Below are positions 32,756 to 39,328 of a stretch of 39,328 bases of DNA, piece by piece. The notes under the pieces were generated by a model, which saw nothing but the letters and a program-made list of their open reading frames with translations, was not told where the DNA came from and did no database searches. The stretch is from assembly GCF_009720825.1 (NCBI RefSeq), contig NZ_WNKY01000054.1, positions 1 to 39,328 on the forward strand. The letters are read 5' to 3'. Origin of the DNA: Duganella radicis. GTDB taxonomy: Bacteria; Pseudomonadota; Gammaproteobacteria; Burkholderiales; Burkholderiaceae_D. The translations under genes and the position numbers were made by a program. Positions within the stretch are counted from its first letter, which is position 1; every line of letters begins with the position of its first letter.

Positions 32756-33028
32756 TCAGAAATTGCTTATCCGCTCCAGGCATTGGATGATTGTGGCTTC
32801 ATCGATATTCCTGAACTGCCCATCTAGTAAATCTGACAGCCAAGACTCAGTCATGCCGATCTTTTCTGCGGCCTGTTGTTTCGTGAATCCGAGGTTATTA
32901 ATGGTTTGCTGGAGCTGATGGGTTAGATCAGCCTTGAGAAGCATTTGTTCCGCATTCGGATAACCCAGGTCTTTGTACACGTTGCCGCTGCCTTCTTCGA
33001 TGGGGACGCCGTCGATAATGGTAATCAT
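32756..33028 (-). CDS. XRE-family antitoxin-like regulator (HigA/COG5606 type)
   Basis: 90 residues. N-terminal MITIIDGVPIEEGSGNVY and DLGYPNAEQMLLKADL, then a Cro/XRE helix-turn-helix (about 40-85) with LGFTKQQAAEKIGMTESWLSDLL (recognition part MTESWLSDLLDG). This is the pattern of antitoxins that pair with Gp49/RelE-like toxins encoded just upstream. AGGAG lies 9 bases before the chosen ATG. The ATG overlaps the stop of the truncated toxin frame (ATGA), the normal toxin-first coupling. The product would bind its own promoter, but the partner here looks broken. Confidence 0.85.
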   Translation of the reverse strand: MITIIDGVPIEEGSGNVYKDLGYPNAEQMLLKADLTHQLQQTINNLGFTKQQAAEKIGMTESWLSDLLDGQFRNIDEATIIQCLERISNF

Positions 33029-33168
33029 GCCCAATCACTCCTTTCTAGCGCTGCTGCGATCGTTAAGCGCGTTTTGATTAGATCAATTTCTCGCTTGGGA
33101 GTTGCGATTCCACGTTTGGATTTCTTCTGAATATCTATCGGAGCGAAATAGAACTTGAGCTCGCGCAT
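33025..33168 (-). pseudogene. Remnant of a RelE/Gp49-like toxin
   Basis: A 47-residue frame, MRELKFYFAPIDIQKKSKRG then IATPKREIDLIKTRLTIAAA and a short end. The part from QKKSKRGIATPKREIDLI onward is the typical C-terminus of toxins of the phage-derived Gp49-like (RelE superfamily) group; full-length members are about 100-120 residues. The catalytic core is absent: the N-terminal five residues join almost directly to the C-terminal motif, suggesting an internal deletion or 5' truncation. Too short for the ribosome-dependent nuclease fold. Confidence 0.75.
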
Positions 33169-33300
33169 GCATCGGACAACTGAAGCGTGGGTGGCTGCGA
33201 GCGGGGAGGATTTCTCAGACGTGCTGCCAGAGCGGGAAGTTGTTAACCGCGACGAAGGGACGAGCGATGATTGGATATCGGGACGAGTCGCGGAAGTAGA

Positions 33301-33326
33301 AAGGCCATCGAGAATTCGATGGCCTT
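33301..33326 (-). terminator. Hairpin downstream of the hemerythrin-like gene
   Basis: AAGGCCATCGA (33301-33311) and TCGATGGCCTT (33316-33326), an 11-bp perfect stem with a 4-base loop, 10 bases beyond the stop codon. The minus-strand tail is only TTTCTAC, so termination is likely but not strong. Confidence 0.55.
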
Positions 33327-33336
33327 GATTCTTTAG

Positions 33337-33921
33337 TCATATCGGCTTGGCTTTGCGGGTCAGCAGCGTGACCGCCGTCAGCGCGCCGAGAATGCCCAGC
33401 GTCCAGGCGGCGGTGCTGCCGGAGAAGCCGATGGCGGTGTCGATCGCCAGTTTGCCCGCCTTCGGACCGGCCAGCTCCAGACGGCGTTTGGTCATTTCCA
33501 CGCCCAGCTCGCTCAGCCTGTCCTTGCTCAGCAGGCGTTCCGCGTGCGGCAGCAGCACGGTTTCCTCATCGGCGACATGGTGGATGACGTCGCGCATCAG
33601 TTGTTGCAGCAGCTGATCGTGGCGCACGTCTCCCGGCGGGGTGCTGCGCAGTTCGCTGATGAGGCGGCGCATCTCGTTGTGTTCGGGTACGCTCTTGAGC
33701 AGCACCGGCTCGTCGCTGTCGATGCCGCGCATGGCGGGGTAGAAGATTTCTTCCTCCAGCGTGGCATGGATTTCCAGCGCGCTGGCGATGGTCTCGGCCA
33801 GCGCTTTCTTGACCTTGGGCGTGGCGCCGGCCGTGTATTGGTGGAAGGTGACCAGCACGTGCGAGTGATCGAAGCGGATCATGTCGGTAATGGTCGGGCT
33901 GAGTTTTTTGAGCGCAAACAT
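33337..33921 (-). CDS. Hemerythrin HHE-domain protein with C-terminal membrane helix
   Basis: 194 residues. The hemerythrin-like four-helix bundle (about 10-130) carries candidate di-iron ligands H19 (FDHSH), H52 and E56 (IHATLEEEIF), H81 (PEHNEM), H114/H115 and E119 (VIHHVADEE). A linker and a hydrophobic segment at about 164-187 (STAAWTLGILGALTAVTLL) with a basic tail (RKAKPI) anchor it to the membrane. Members may sense or carry oxygen or NO, or protect against oxidative stress. Its last 152 bp are duplicated at 32313-32464. Single gene. Confidence 0.88.
   Translation of the reverse strand: MFALKKLSPTITDMIRFDHSHVLVTFHQYTAGATPKVKKALAETIASALEIHATLEEEIFYPAMRGIDSDEPVLLKSVPEHNEMRRLISELRSTPPGDVRHDQLLQQLMRDVIHHVADEETVLLPHAERLLSKDRLSELGVEMTKRRLELAGPKAGKLAIDTAIGFSGSTAAWTLGILGALTAVTLLTRKAKPI
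33343..33494. repeat. 152-bp direct repeat, copy B
   Basis: The copy inside the intact hemerythrin-like gene (codons 143-192). See the partner at 32313-32464. Recombination between the two would delete 1030 bp, including the toxin-antitoxin remnant, and leave one intact hemerythrin gene. Confidence 0.95.
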
Positions 33922-34008
33922 GGCGGATCTCCTGGCGAGTTGACTGCTGGGAGTGTCATCTTATCGGCGGCCGGCGCCGGGCCGCGTAGGAGGACGCCGA
34001 TTTGTTTG

Positions 34009-34332
34009 TCAGACCGCGACGCGTGTGTCTTCCGTCAGTCCCGCCAGTGCGCGGGCGCGCAGGCATTGTTCGGAGCCGGCTTCGCATTCGCGGCAGGTGC
34101 TGGAGCGCAGGGGATAGATGTTGCAGCTGACGGACAGGCCGACTTCACCGTCCAGGCACACGCAGCGCGCCGGCGCTTGCAGCGTGCCGTTCATCGCCAC
34201 ATGGTGCGGCGAGACGGGCGTGACCAGTTCGCGCGGCACGCGGCCGTCGGGATGGAGCGTGGATTCGCTCCAATAAAAACTGACGCGGAATACGGCGCAG
34301 CAGGCGCCACAGGACTGGCAGTCTAGCGACAT
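34009..34332 (-). CDS. YkgJ-type cysteine-cluster protein
   Basis: 107 residues. N-terminal CxxCxxCC cluster (C5, C8, C11, C12 in DCQSCGACC) with further Cys in CVCLDGEVGLSVSCNIYP and STCRECEAG, the UPF0153/YkgJ arrangement thought to bind zinc or an iron-sulfur centre. Function unknown. The FUSC transporter gene upstream is 31 bases away on the same strand, so they may be cotranscribed. Confidence 0.85.
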   Translation of the reverse strand: MSLDCQSCGACCAVFRVSFYWSESTLHPDGRVPRELVTPVSPHHVAMNGTLQAPARCVCLDGEVGLSVSCNIYPLRSSTCRECEAGSEQCLRARALAGLTEDTRVAV

Positions 34333-34363
34333 GGCGAAATCGGAAACGATGACGCCTGTGATT

Positions 34364-35419
34364 CTAGCTTGATTTGCGCAGGCGATCCATCAGCGGCCAC
34401 AGGGTCAGCGTCGCGGCCACGGCGATGGCGCTGCCGAGCAGGTTGTTTTCCAGCCGTACCAAGGCGTAGGTGTAGTCGATGGTCGGCATGGCGTAATCGG
34501 CCACCAGCACGAACGATGGCGTGAGGAAAGCCACAAACACGCTATACCCAACCGGACGCAGGGCCATCGTCAGGCCGATCAGCGGGAACACCGCCAGCGC
34601 GATTTCCAGCGGCGTTTGCGCCAGCGCGCCGATGGCGACGGCGATCAGGGTGCCGATCGCGGTGCCTACCGCGCGCTGCAAACTGCGCGGCAAGGTGCCG
34701 GCCGCCGACGGTTGCAGGATCAGCAGCACGGCCATGGTGGCCCAGTAGCCGCAAGGCAGTTCCAGCTTATGCACGGCGAGATAGGCGGCCGTGGTGGCGA
34801 TGCCGAGGCGCAGGGCGAAGTGCACGCCGTCGCTGCTCAGCGAGGCATGTGCGCGCAGCTGCCGCAAGGCCTCGCGCATATTGCGCGCCGCGGCGTGGTG
34901 CCATGCGTCCTTGTGCTGTTCCGCCGCTGCGGGGCGCAGCTGCCAGATGGCCATGCTCAGCGCGGTGGCGCACAGGCAGCCCAGCAGGTACAGGCCGAGG
35001 TAGGCGTAGCCGCCGGCGCTGCCCGCGGCCGGATGGTCGACCATCACCACGCAGGCGGTGGCGGCGAGGATGGCCACTTGATATGGCGCGTCGCCCCAGA
35101 TGCGCGTCAGCCCGGCCACGGTGACGAAGCCAAGGATGGTCAGGGCGCCGGCGGTGGCGCCAAAGCCGGCGGCCCAGGTGGTCAGCAAGCCGCCCAGCGT
35201 GGACAGCGCGGCGAACGACAGCATCGATGCCAGCCGGTTGCGCGCACCATGCGGCGCGGTGGCGAGCGAGGTCCAGAAGGCGCCGATGGCGGCCCAGGAA
35301 AAATCCGGTACATGCAGCACGCAGCCCACCAGCAGCATCAGGGCCGAAGCCGAGGCGGCGCGCATGCCGTCCATCAGGTTGGCTTTGGCGGCGGTGGTGG
35401 TGAGCAGTGTCTTCAACAT
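34364..35419 (-). CDS. FUSC-family membrane transporter
   Basis: 351 residues from the ATG at 35419 (MLKTLLTTTAAKANLMDG). GTG (35443) and TTG (35458) starts would add 8 or 13 residues; no clear ribosome binding site decides. Two sets of about five membrane helices (about 20-150 and 210-345) surround a central soluble stretch with AAAEQHKDAWHHAAARNMRE. The second set holds LELPCGYWATMAVLLILQPS, the FUSC (fusaric acid resistance/aromatic acid exporter) signature, and TLPRSLQRAVGTAIGTLIAV. It probably exports aromatic or other organic acids. The LysR gene is divergent at 118 bases and is the likely regulator. Confidence 0.88.
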   Translation of the reverse strand: MLKTLLTTTAAKANLMDGMRAASASALMLLVGCVLHVPDFSWAAIGAFWTSLATAPHGARNRLASMLSFAALSTLGGLLTTWAAGFGATAGALTILGFVTVAGLTRIWGDAPYQVAILAATACVVMVDHPAAGSAGGYAYLGLYLLGCLCATALSMAIWQLRPAAAEQHKDAWHHAAARNMREALRQLRAHASLSSDGVHFALRLGIATTAAYLAVHKLELPCGYWATMAVLLILQPSAAGTLPRSLQRAVGTAIGTLIAVAIGALAQTPLEIALAVFPLIGLTMALRPVGYSVFVAFLTPSFVLVADYAMPTIDYTYALVRLENNLLGSAIAVAATLTLWPLMDRLRKSS

Positions 35420-35537
35420 AATGATGACAGTGTAAAAAAGCACGGCCGCCGAATCCAATATTTCGTGGTAGTCTCTTCAAGACGAAAAAGATATCGCAAA
35501 CGGTTTTGGTAGCGTTTTTTTAAATGAGAGGACAAGC

Positions 35538-36425
35538 ATGGAATTTCGCCAGCTGCGCTATTTCCTGGCCGTGGCAGAGCATCTGCACTTCACGGTGGCG
35601 GCGGAGCGCCTCGGCATCGCGCAGCCGCCTTTGAGCCAGCAGATCATCAAACTGGAACGGGAGATCGGCACCAAGCTGTTTGTGCGCCATCCGCGCCGGG
35701 TGGAGTTGACCGAGGCCGGCGTCATCTTCAAGGAACGCGCGCAGCGCGTGCTGGACGACGCCAACGATGCGCTGGAACACGTGAAGATGGCCGCGCGCGG
35801 CGAGAGCGGCAACCTGTCGATCGGCTTTGCCGGATCGACGGTGTTTCACCCGGCGGTGGCGCGCCTGCTGCGGCGCTTCCGCGAGGCGTATCCGGGCGTG
35901 AAGATCCGCACCGAGGAGAGCAACAGCGTGGCGCTGCTCGGCAAGCTGGCCGACGCGCAGGTCGATTGCGCCATGGTGCGTCTGCCGCTCGATTGCGGCG
36001 AGATGAAGGTGACGCCGCTGGTGCAGGAGAAGATGATCGCGGTGCTGCCGAGCGGCCACGCGCTGGGCCGCCGGCGCCATATCGACTTGAAGCAGCTGGC
36101 CGCCGACCCGTTCATCCTGTATCCGCGCGCGATCAATCCGGAACTGCACGACGCCATCATCAGCGCTTGCCGCTCGGCCGGCTTCTCGCCGAAGATCGAA
36201 ATGGAATCGCCGCAGATTTCATCCAGCGTGAACATGGCGGCGGCGGGCTTCGGCGTGGCCATCATTCCCGAATCGATCGCCCAGTTCCGCGCCGAGGGCG
36301 TGACCTACCAGGACATCAGCAACAAAGACCTGGGCACCGCCATCGCCCTGATCACCCGCCCACGCGACAAATCGATCACCGTGAAGCACTTCACCGAACT
36401 GGTGCGGCAGTTCCACCGGCGCTAA
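35538..36425 (+). CDS. LysR-family regulator (BenM/CatM-like), divergent to the FUSC transporter
   Basis: 295 residues. HTH N-terminus MEFRQLRYFLAVAEHLHFTV, AAERLGIAQPPLSQQIIKLE and GTKLFVRHPRRVELTEAG; the effector domain starts at about 90 (GNLSIGFAGSTVFHPAVARL). The N-terminus is characteristic of the BenM/CatM/CbnR subgroup, which responds to aromatic catabolic intermediates. GAGGAC lies 7 bases before the ATG. The intergenic region to the FUSC gene is AT-rich and holds possible T-N11-A sites, none unequivocal. Confidence 0.9.
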   Translation: MEFRQLRYFLAVAEHLHFTVAAERLGIAQPPLSQQIIKLEREIGTKLFVRHPRRVELTEAGVIFKERAQRVLDDANDALEHVKMAARGESGNLSIGFAGSTVFHPAVARLLRRFREAYPGVKIRTEESNSVALLGKLADAQVDCAMVRLPLDCGEMKVTPLVQEKMIAVLPSGHALGRRRHIDLKQLAADPFILYPRAINPELHDAIISACRSAGFSPKIEMESPQISSSVNMAAAGFGVAIIPESIAQFRAEGVTYQDISNKDLGTAIALITRPRDKSITVKHFTELVRQFHRR

Positions 36426-36521
36426 TCTTATCCATGACCTCGTTGCGGTCTGAGCTGGATCATATGGTGCTGACCGAACTTAGGTAGGCTGGAAGTTCTC
36501 TTCTGCCGATGGGGTTTGGTC

Positions 36522-36941
36522 ATGAGCGCCAAAAGAAAGACTACTTTCGAATGCTGGCAAAATTTTTTGGCGTGCGTTGCCCTGCACATGCTTCTGCCGT
36601 TATTGCCGCTGCTGCTGGAGCGATGGTTTAGCGGTGCGATTGCATCCAAGTCTGCCTCGCTTACGGCGGCGTTGTATTCATTGGCTATAGCGTTGTCGTC
36701 GCGCCATGTCGCGTTACTGGGTGTTGGCATTCTTTTTGGCTTCGCCTTTGCCGCAACCTTTGGCTACCTTTCCACTGACCTGTACCGTTGCTTGCCAACG
36801 TTAACAGTTCTTCTTGTGCGGCTATTGCGTTTATGTTTGGAGCGCATATCATTGAACGATATTATCGTCATGTGCGTAATGAGGATGAATTTTTTGTGTT
36901 CTTCAAGAGCCAATAAAGGAGACTCTCATGCATGCCATTAG
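36522..36941 (+). CDS. Hypothetical small membrane protein, possibly frameshifted
   Basis: As read, 139 residues: MSAKRKTTFECWQNF, a hydrophobic stretch (LACVALHMLLPLLPLLLERW), then a second one near residues 68-85 (LLGVGILFGFAFAATFGYL). I do not recognise the family. Odd: from about 36779 the +1-shifted frame reads a very protein-like end (IAFMFGAHIIERYYRHV, EDEFFVFFKSQ) that stops at 36914-36916 directly on the AAGGAG of the next gene, whereas the continuing frame becomes Leu/Arg/Cys-rich and overlaps the next gene by 14 bases. A single-base loss around 36760-36790 would explain this. GC content is clearly lower than in flanking genes. Confidence 0.55.
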   Translation: MSAKRKTTFECWQNFLACVALHMLLPLLPLLLERWFSGAIASKSASLTAALYSLAIALSSRHVALLGVGILFGFAFAATFGYLSTDLYRCLPTLTVLLVRLLRLCLERISLNDIIVMCVMRMNFLCSSRANKGDSHACH

Positions 36942-37293
36942 TTTGATGATTATGGTTAGCTTGGCTTTGGGTGCTGCGGTGTTTTTCTGGAGTGTGTATG
37001 ATTTCTGCCGGACACTCTCGATGCGTAGCGCCTTGGTGCAGAGTCTTGCCGGTGATCTGGAGTTCGTTCGGGATGCTTCATACATATGGGAGTGTGATTG
37101 GCGTAACCAGTGCGACGACTGGCAATTCAAAAAACTACGGGCGATCATACGCCAGCATATCGATCAATTGAAGTTTGCTCATCCCGCAGCGGTTCTTTCC
37201 CCCTTGGATCAGGCGGATCTGCTTTTCAGGTATCGCTATGTGCGCAGCTTGGTGCGCGAGGTGGAAAAACGCGTTCAGCCGCAGCCTCAGTAA
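36928..37293 (+). CDS. Hypothetical membrane-anchored protein
   Basis: 121 residues. One N-terminal membrane helix (ISLMIMVSLALGAAVFFWSV, about 4-23), then a cytoplasmic or periplasmic alpha-helical part with aromatic and charged residues (YIWECDWRNQCDDWQFKKL, SPLDQADLLFRYRYVRSLV). Two Cys residues flank WRNQ. AAGGAG lies 6 bases before the ATG. No family recognised. Low GC like its upstream partner, with which it probably forms a small transferred two-gene unit. Its stop overlaps the convergent ROF gene by seven bases. Confidence 0.65.
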   Translation: MHAISLMIMVSLALGAAVFFWSVYDFCRTLSMRSALVQSLAGDLEFVRDASYIWECDWRNQCDDWQFKKLRAIIRQHIDQLKFAHPAAVLSPLDQADLLFRYRYVRSLVREVEKRVQPQPQ

Positions 37294-37529
37294 TCCGCCA
37301 GCCGTGCCCCGTCCACGTCGATCAGCTGGTCCAGGCGCAGGGTTTCGCCGGTGCTGAGGGTGAGGTAGTCGGCGCCGTCCCTGGCGAAAACGTCGGTGAT
37401 GATGGCGTGACGCGTTTGCAGTTGGCCGTCGGCGTCGCGGAACTGGATGGTGGTGGCTTGCCGTTTGGTGGCGTGGACTTCCAGCAGGTCGTGAAAGTCG
37501 CAGCTGATCGGCTGGTAGTCGGTGGTCAT
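37287..37529 (-). CDS. Rho-binding antiterminator (ROF/YaeO family) protein
   Basis: 80 residues. MTTDYQPISCDFHDLLEVHA matches the ROF family start, followed by beta strands ATTIQFRDADGQLQTRHA, IITDVFARDGADYLTLS and GETLRLDQLIDVDG. E. coli YaeO binds Rho and lowers transcription termination; the same role is likely but unproven here. AGGGAC lies 5 bases before the chosen ATG; the 18 upstream in-frame codons lack support. Single gene, divergent from the lipoprotein at 37618. Confidence 0.88.
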   Translation of the reverse strand: MTTDYQPISCDFHDLLEVHATKRQATTIQFRDADGQLQTRHAIITDVFARDGADYLTLSTGETLRLDQLIDVDGARLADY

Positions 37530-37617
37530 GGTGTCCCTCTTGCTGATGAGTTGTGCGCGGCGATATTTGCAGATGATGTACATTGATTTTATAACATCAT
37601 TGAAGGGGTATGTGCCG

Positions 37618-38310
37618 ATGAAATATCACGCCGCCGCGGCCGCCATGGTGCTGGCCGCCTTGCTGTCCGCCTGCCACAAGAAGGAGAAGGCCGAGGAAGC
37701 CGCGCCGGCCACGCCTGCGCCTGCTGCCGCGCCCGCCGCCGCCGCGCCGCCACCAGCCGCCGCGCCAGCCGCGCCGCTCACGCGCGAGCAGGAAAAACTG
37801 GCTGAGAAGCAGGCCTTGCTCGATTACGGCGTGATGGAGGACAAATACATCAACGATGCGCGCGGCCAGTGGGCCACCGACGCCAAGGCCAGCTCGGTGT
37901 TTGGCGACGAGAACGGCCGCACGCCGAGCGAATCCAACCTGCCCATCAAGGCCACCGGCCCGGCCGACGGCAACCAGTGGACCAACAACAGCACCGACAA
38001 GGGCTTCGACTGGCTGGAGCTCGGCTACGCCACCCCGGTCAACGCCACCGAGGTGCGCATCGTGGTCGGCAGCGGGCAGGGTGTGGAAGCGTTCAACAAG
38101 GTCGAGCTGCAAGACACCGACGACAAGTGGCACACCGTGTGGGAAGGCCTGAGCGACGTCAAGCGCGACCAGCGCGGCAGCCGCACCTGGTTCGTGCGCA
38201 GCTTCGAGAAGACGCCGTACAAGGCCAAGCGCGTCAAGCTCACCATCGCCAATAATCTGGAGCACTCGTACAAGGTGGTCGACGCGGTGCAACTGGTCGG
38301 CGACAAATAA
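37618..38310 (+). CDS. Lipoprotein with discoidin (F5/8 type C)-like domain
   Basis: 230 residues. Signal peptide with lipobox LLSAC (Cys18), a charged segment (HKKEKAEEA), then an Ala/Pro-rich linker of about 30 residues. The C-terminal domain (about 75-230) begins YGVMEDKYINDARGQWATDA and contains FDWLELGYATPVNATEVRIV and VVDAVQLVG, the pattern of discoidin/NedA-type carbohydrate-binding modules. Surface or periplasmic binding of glycans is possible. AAGGGG precedes the ATG by 10 bases. It is followed 18 bases later by the TonB-C protein, probably cotranscribed. Confidence 0.82.
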   Translation: MKYHAAAAAMVLAALLSACHKKEKAEEAAPATPAPAAAPAAAAPPPAAAPAAPLTREQEKLAEKQALLDYGVMEDKYINDARGQWATDAKASSVFGDENGRTPSESNLPIKATGPADGNQWTNNSTDKGFDWLELGYATPVNATEVRIVVGSGQGVEAFNKVELQDTDDKWHTVWEGLSDVKRDQRGSRTWFVRSFEKTPYKAKRVKLTIANNLEHSYKVVDAVQLVGDK

Positions 38311-38328
38311 GCGCGCTATGATCGCGGC

Positions 38329-38994
38329 ATGAACAAGAAATTGCTGGCCGTCGCCGTCGTGGCGGCGGCGCTTGCCGCACTCAATCTCGCCAGCCGCGCC
38401 GCCCAGTCCGGACCGGCGCGCGCCCCCTTGCAGGCCCTGCTCACCCCGGCCAGCTGCATGCAGCCGCAATGGCCGGCCGAGGCGCGCCGTTATGAAATTG
38501 AAGGCGTGACCACCATCCGGTTCGAGATCGGCGCCGACGGCGCGGTGCGCAATCCGGCCGTCGCACGCGGCAGCGGCTGGCAGATCCTTGACGACGCCGC
38601 CATTCGCGGCATTCAGCAATGCCGCTTCCAGCCCGGGCTGCCGGCCGCGCGCGACGGCACGGTGTTCCCGCTGCAATATGTGTGGAAGCTGGATGGCGTG
38701 GCGCCGGTGCGGCCGCTGCTGGTGGCCGGCAGTTGCCAGCCGTCCGGGCGCTTTGCCGCCTTCCGCGAAGCCGATCCGCGCCCCAGCGGCAAGGATGGCA
38801 TTCTGTTGCGCTTCCTGATCGATGCTCACGGTGCGCCGACGCGCGTCGTCACCGAGGCTGACGGCCAGCCGCGAGAGCTGGCCGCGCAGGCGGTAGCTTA
38901 CTTGCAAACTTGCCGCTTCGCCTACGACCCGGCTCGCGGCGGCGAGCGCACCGACACGGCGTTTGGCCGCGTGCTGTTGGGCGCCGCACCGTAG
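38329..38994 (+). CDS. Secreted or anchored protein with two TonB C-terminal-like domains
   Basis: 221 residues. The N-terminal hydrophobic segment (LLAVAVVAAALAALNLAS) may be a signal peptide or anchor. Two related repeats follow: residues about 40-125 (MQPQWPAEARRYEIEGVTTI, FEIGADGAVRNPAVARGSGW, IQQCRFQPGL) and about 135-215 (SGKDGILLRFLIDAHGAPTR, LQTCRFAYDPARGG). Each has the RFxIxxxGxxx and xCRF features of TonB_C. It lacks the Pro-rich spacer of true TonB and there is no ExbB/ExbD nearby, so energy transduction is unlikely or indirect. No clear ribosome binding site; GATCGCGGC precedes the ATG. Confidence 0.8.
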   Translation: MNKKLLAVAVVAAALAALNLASRAAQSGPARAPLQALLTPASCMQPQWPAEARRYEIEGVTTIRFEIGADGAVRNPAVARGSGWQILDDAAIRGIQQCRFQPGLPAARDGTVFPLQYVWKLDGVAPVRPLLVAGSCQPSGRFAAFREADPRPSGKDGILLRFLIDAHGAPTRVVTEADGQPRELAAQAVAYLQTCRFAYDPARGGERTDTAFGRVLLGAAP

Positions 38995-39212
38995 TGCCGA
39001 TCCAACAGGCGCGGGTTTTTGTGGATGTTGCCGTACAAAAACTAAAAACCTTCCGGTAGAATCGCAATTGCCCTACGGCAAATAGATTCGCGCTCAATCC
39101 TCGCGCCCCCCGCCTTTCCCGCAGCCCCGCTCCTTGCTGCCCCATCCCCAGCTGATGTTTCGTGCCGCCACAGGTGGCATGCGTCCGGCTGATATCGTTG
39201 CAAGGTAGCGTC

Positions 39213-39328
39213 ATGAACCGTATATTCAGAGTTGTGTGGAATGCCGCCCAAGGTGTGTGGCAGGTATGCTCGGAACTGGGCGGCACGCGCGGCAAGGCGG
39301 CCAGCCGCCGCGCCCGGCGGCGCGCGCT
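39213..39328 (+). CDS. Start of a type V secreted autotransporter/adhesin (ESPR region; runs off the right edge)
   Basis: 38 codons are visible: MNRIFRVVWNAAQGVWQVCS, then ELGGTRGKAASRRARRRA. This is the extended signal peptide region (ESPR) that precedes the normal signal peptide in large autotransporters, two-partner secretion proteins and trimeric adhesins. The basic stretch before the hydrophobic core is just reached at the edge. AAGG lies 7 bases before the ATG. The 218-base leader from 38995 holds a GCCAC/GTGGC hairpin near 39165-39178 and a TAGAAT at 39056-39061 but no full promoter I trust. The passenger type cannot be told from this window. Confidence 0.85.
   Translation, partial: MNRIFRVVWNAAQGVWQVCSELGGTRGKAASRRARRRA

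Noticed and set aside
33167..33328. Plus-strand 53-codon open frame starting MHRTTEAWVAAS
   Set aside because: It overlaps the toxin remnant start, has no convincing ribosome binding site and matches nothing I recognise; it is probably chance.

Overview
The window is high-GC chromosomal DNA, mostly tightly packed, with gene content that points to a betaproteobacterium of the order Burkholderiales, most likely Oxalobacteraceae (Massilia, Duganella or Janthinobacterium group). This rests on the RNase G - maf - rlmH - rsfS - nadD - hemF - purD - yebC cluster, a PEP-CTERM protein, an isocitrate lyase of the KQCGH type and the general style of the proteins. The genus is inferred; no rRNA is present.

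Region 1 (1-8832) is half of a Tad (tight adherence, Flp pilus) locus. On the minus strand are three small Flp-type pilins (one only 40 codons), a CpaA/TadV prepilin peptidase, a winged-helix AAA+ ATPase and CpaB, which runs off the left edge; the remaining secretin, TadZ and TadABC genes probably lie beyond it. A NarL-type response regulator and a membrane histidine kinase sit between the pilins and a plus-strand set of two TadE-like pseudopilins and a vWA-containing TadG. Two pilin genes share an upstream promoter module with identical internal spacing, a good candidate target of the adjacent response regulator.

Region 2 (8834-14029) holds a secreted protein of unknown function, a divergent LysR / YdbC-like aldo-keto reductase pair, isocitrate lyase (aceA) behind a perfect 14-base palindrome, and a PEP-CTERM protein. 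Region 3 (14035-20941) is a minus-strand housekeeping cluster for RNA processing, ribosome silencing, NAD, haem and purine synthesis. Region 4 (21121-31265) carries a Tat-exported PhoD-like phosphatase, a drug/metabolite exporter, methylglyoxal synthase, a quinone oxidoreductase, two small envelope proteins, aminopeptidase N, fructose-1,6-bisphosphatase and tRNA-Thr(CGT).

Region 5 (31266-33921) is the accessory part and the most unusual. Just past the tRNA, a single unrecognised gene (31597-32079) is bracketed by two AT-richer arrays of a GTCTA/TAGAC motif repeating every 30-31 bp, often with a second half-site 10 bp away. The left array reads GTCTA and the right reads TAGAC, so the two are inverted around the gene. 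Next to it are a 152-bp duplication of the 3' end of a hemerythrin-like gene and, between the two copies, a toxin-antitoxin remnant (intact antitoxin, truncated toxin).

Region 6 (34009-39328) has a YkgJ-type cysteine-cluster protein, a FUSC-family transporter with a divergent LysR regulator, two lower-GC small membrane proteins (one perhaps frameshifted), a Rho-binding antiterminator (ROF) protein, a discoidin-like lipoprotein, a double TonB-C-domain protein and, at the right edge, the extended signal peptide of a type V autotransporter/adhesin.
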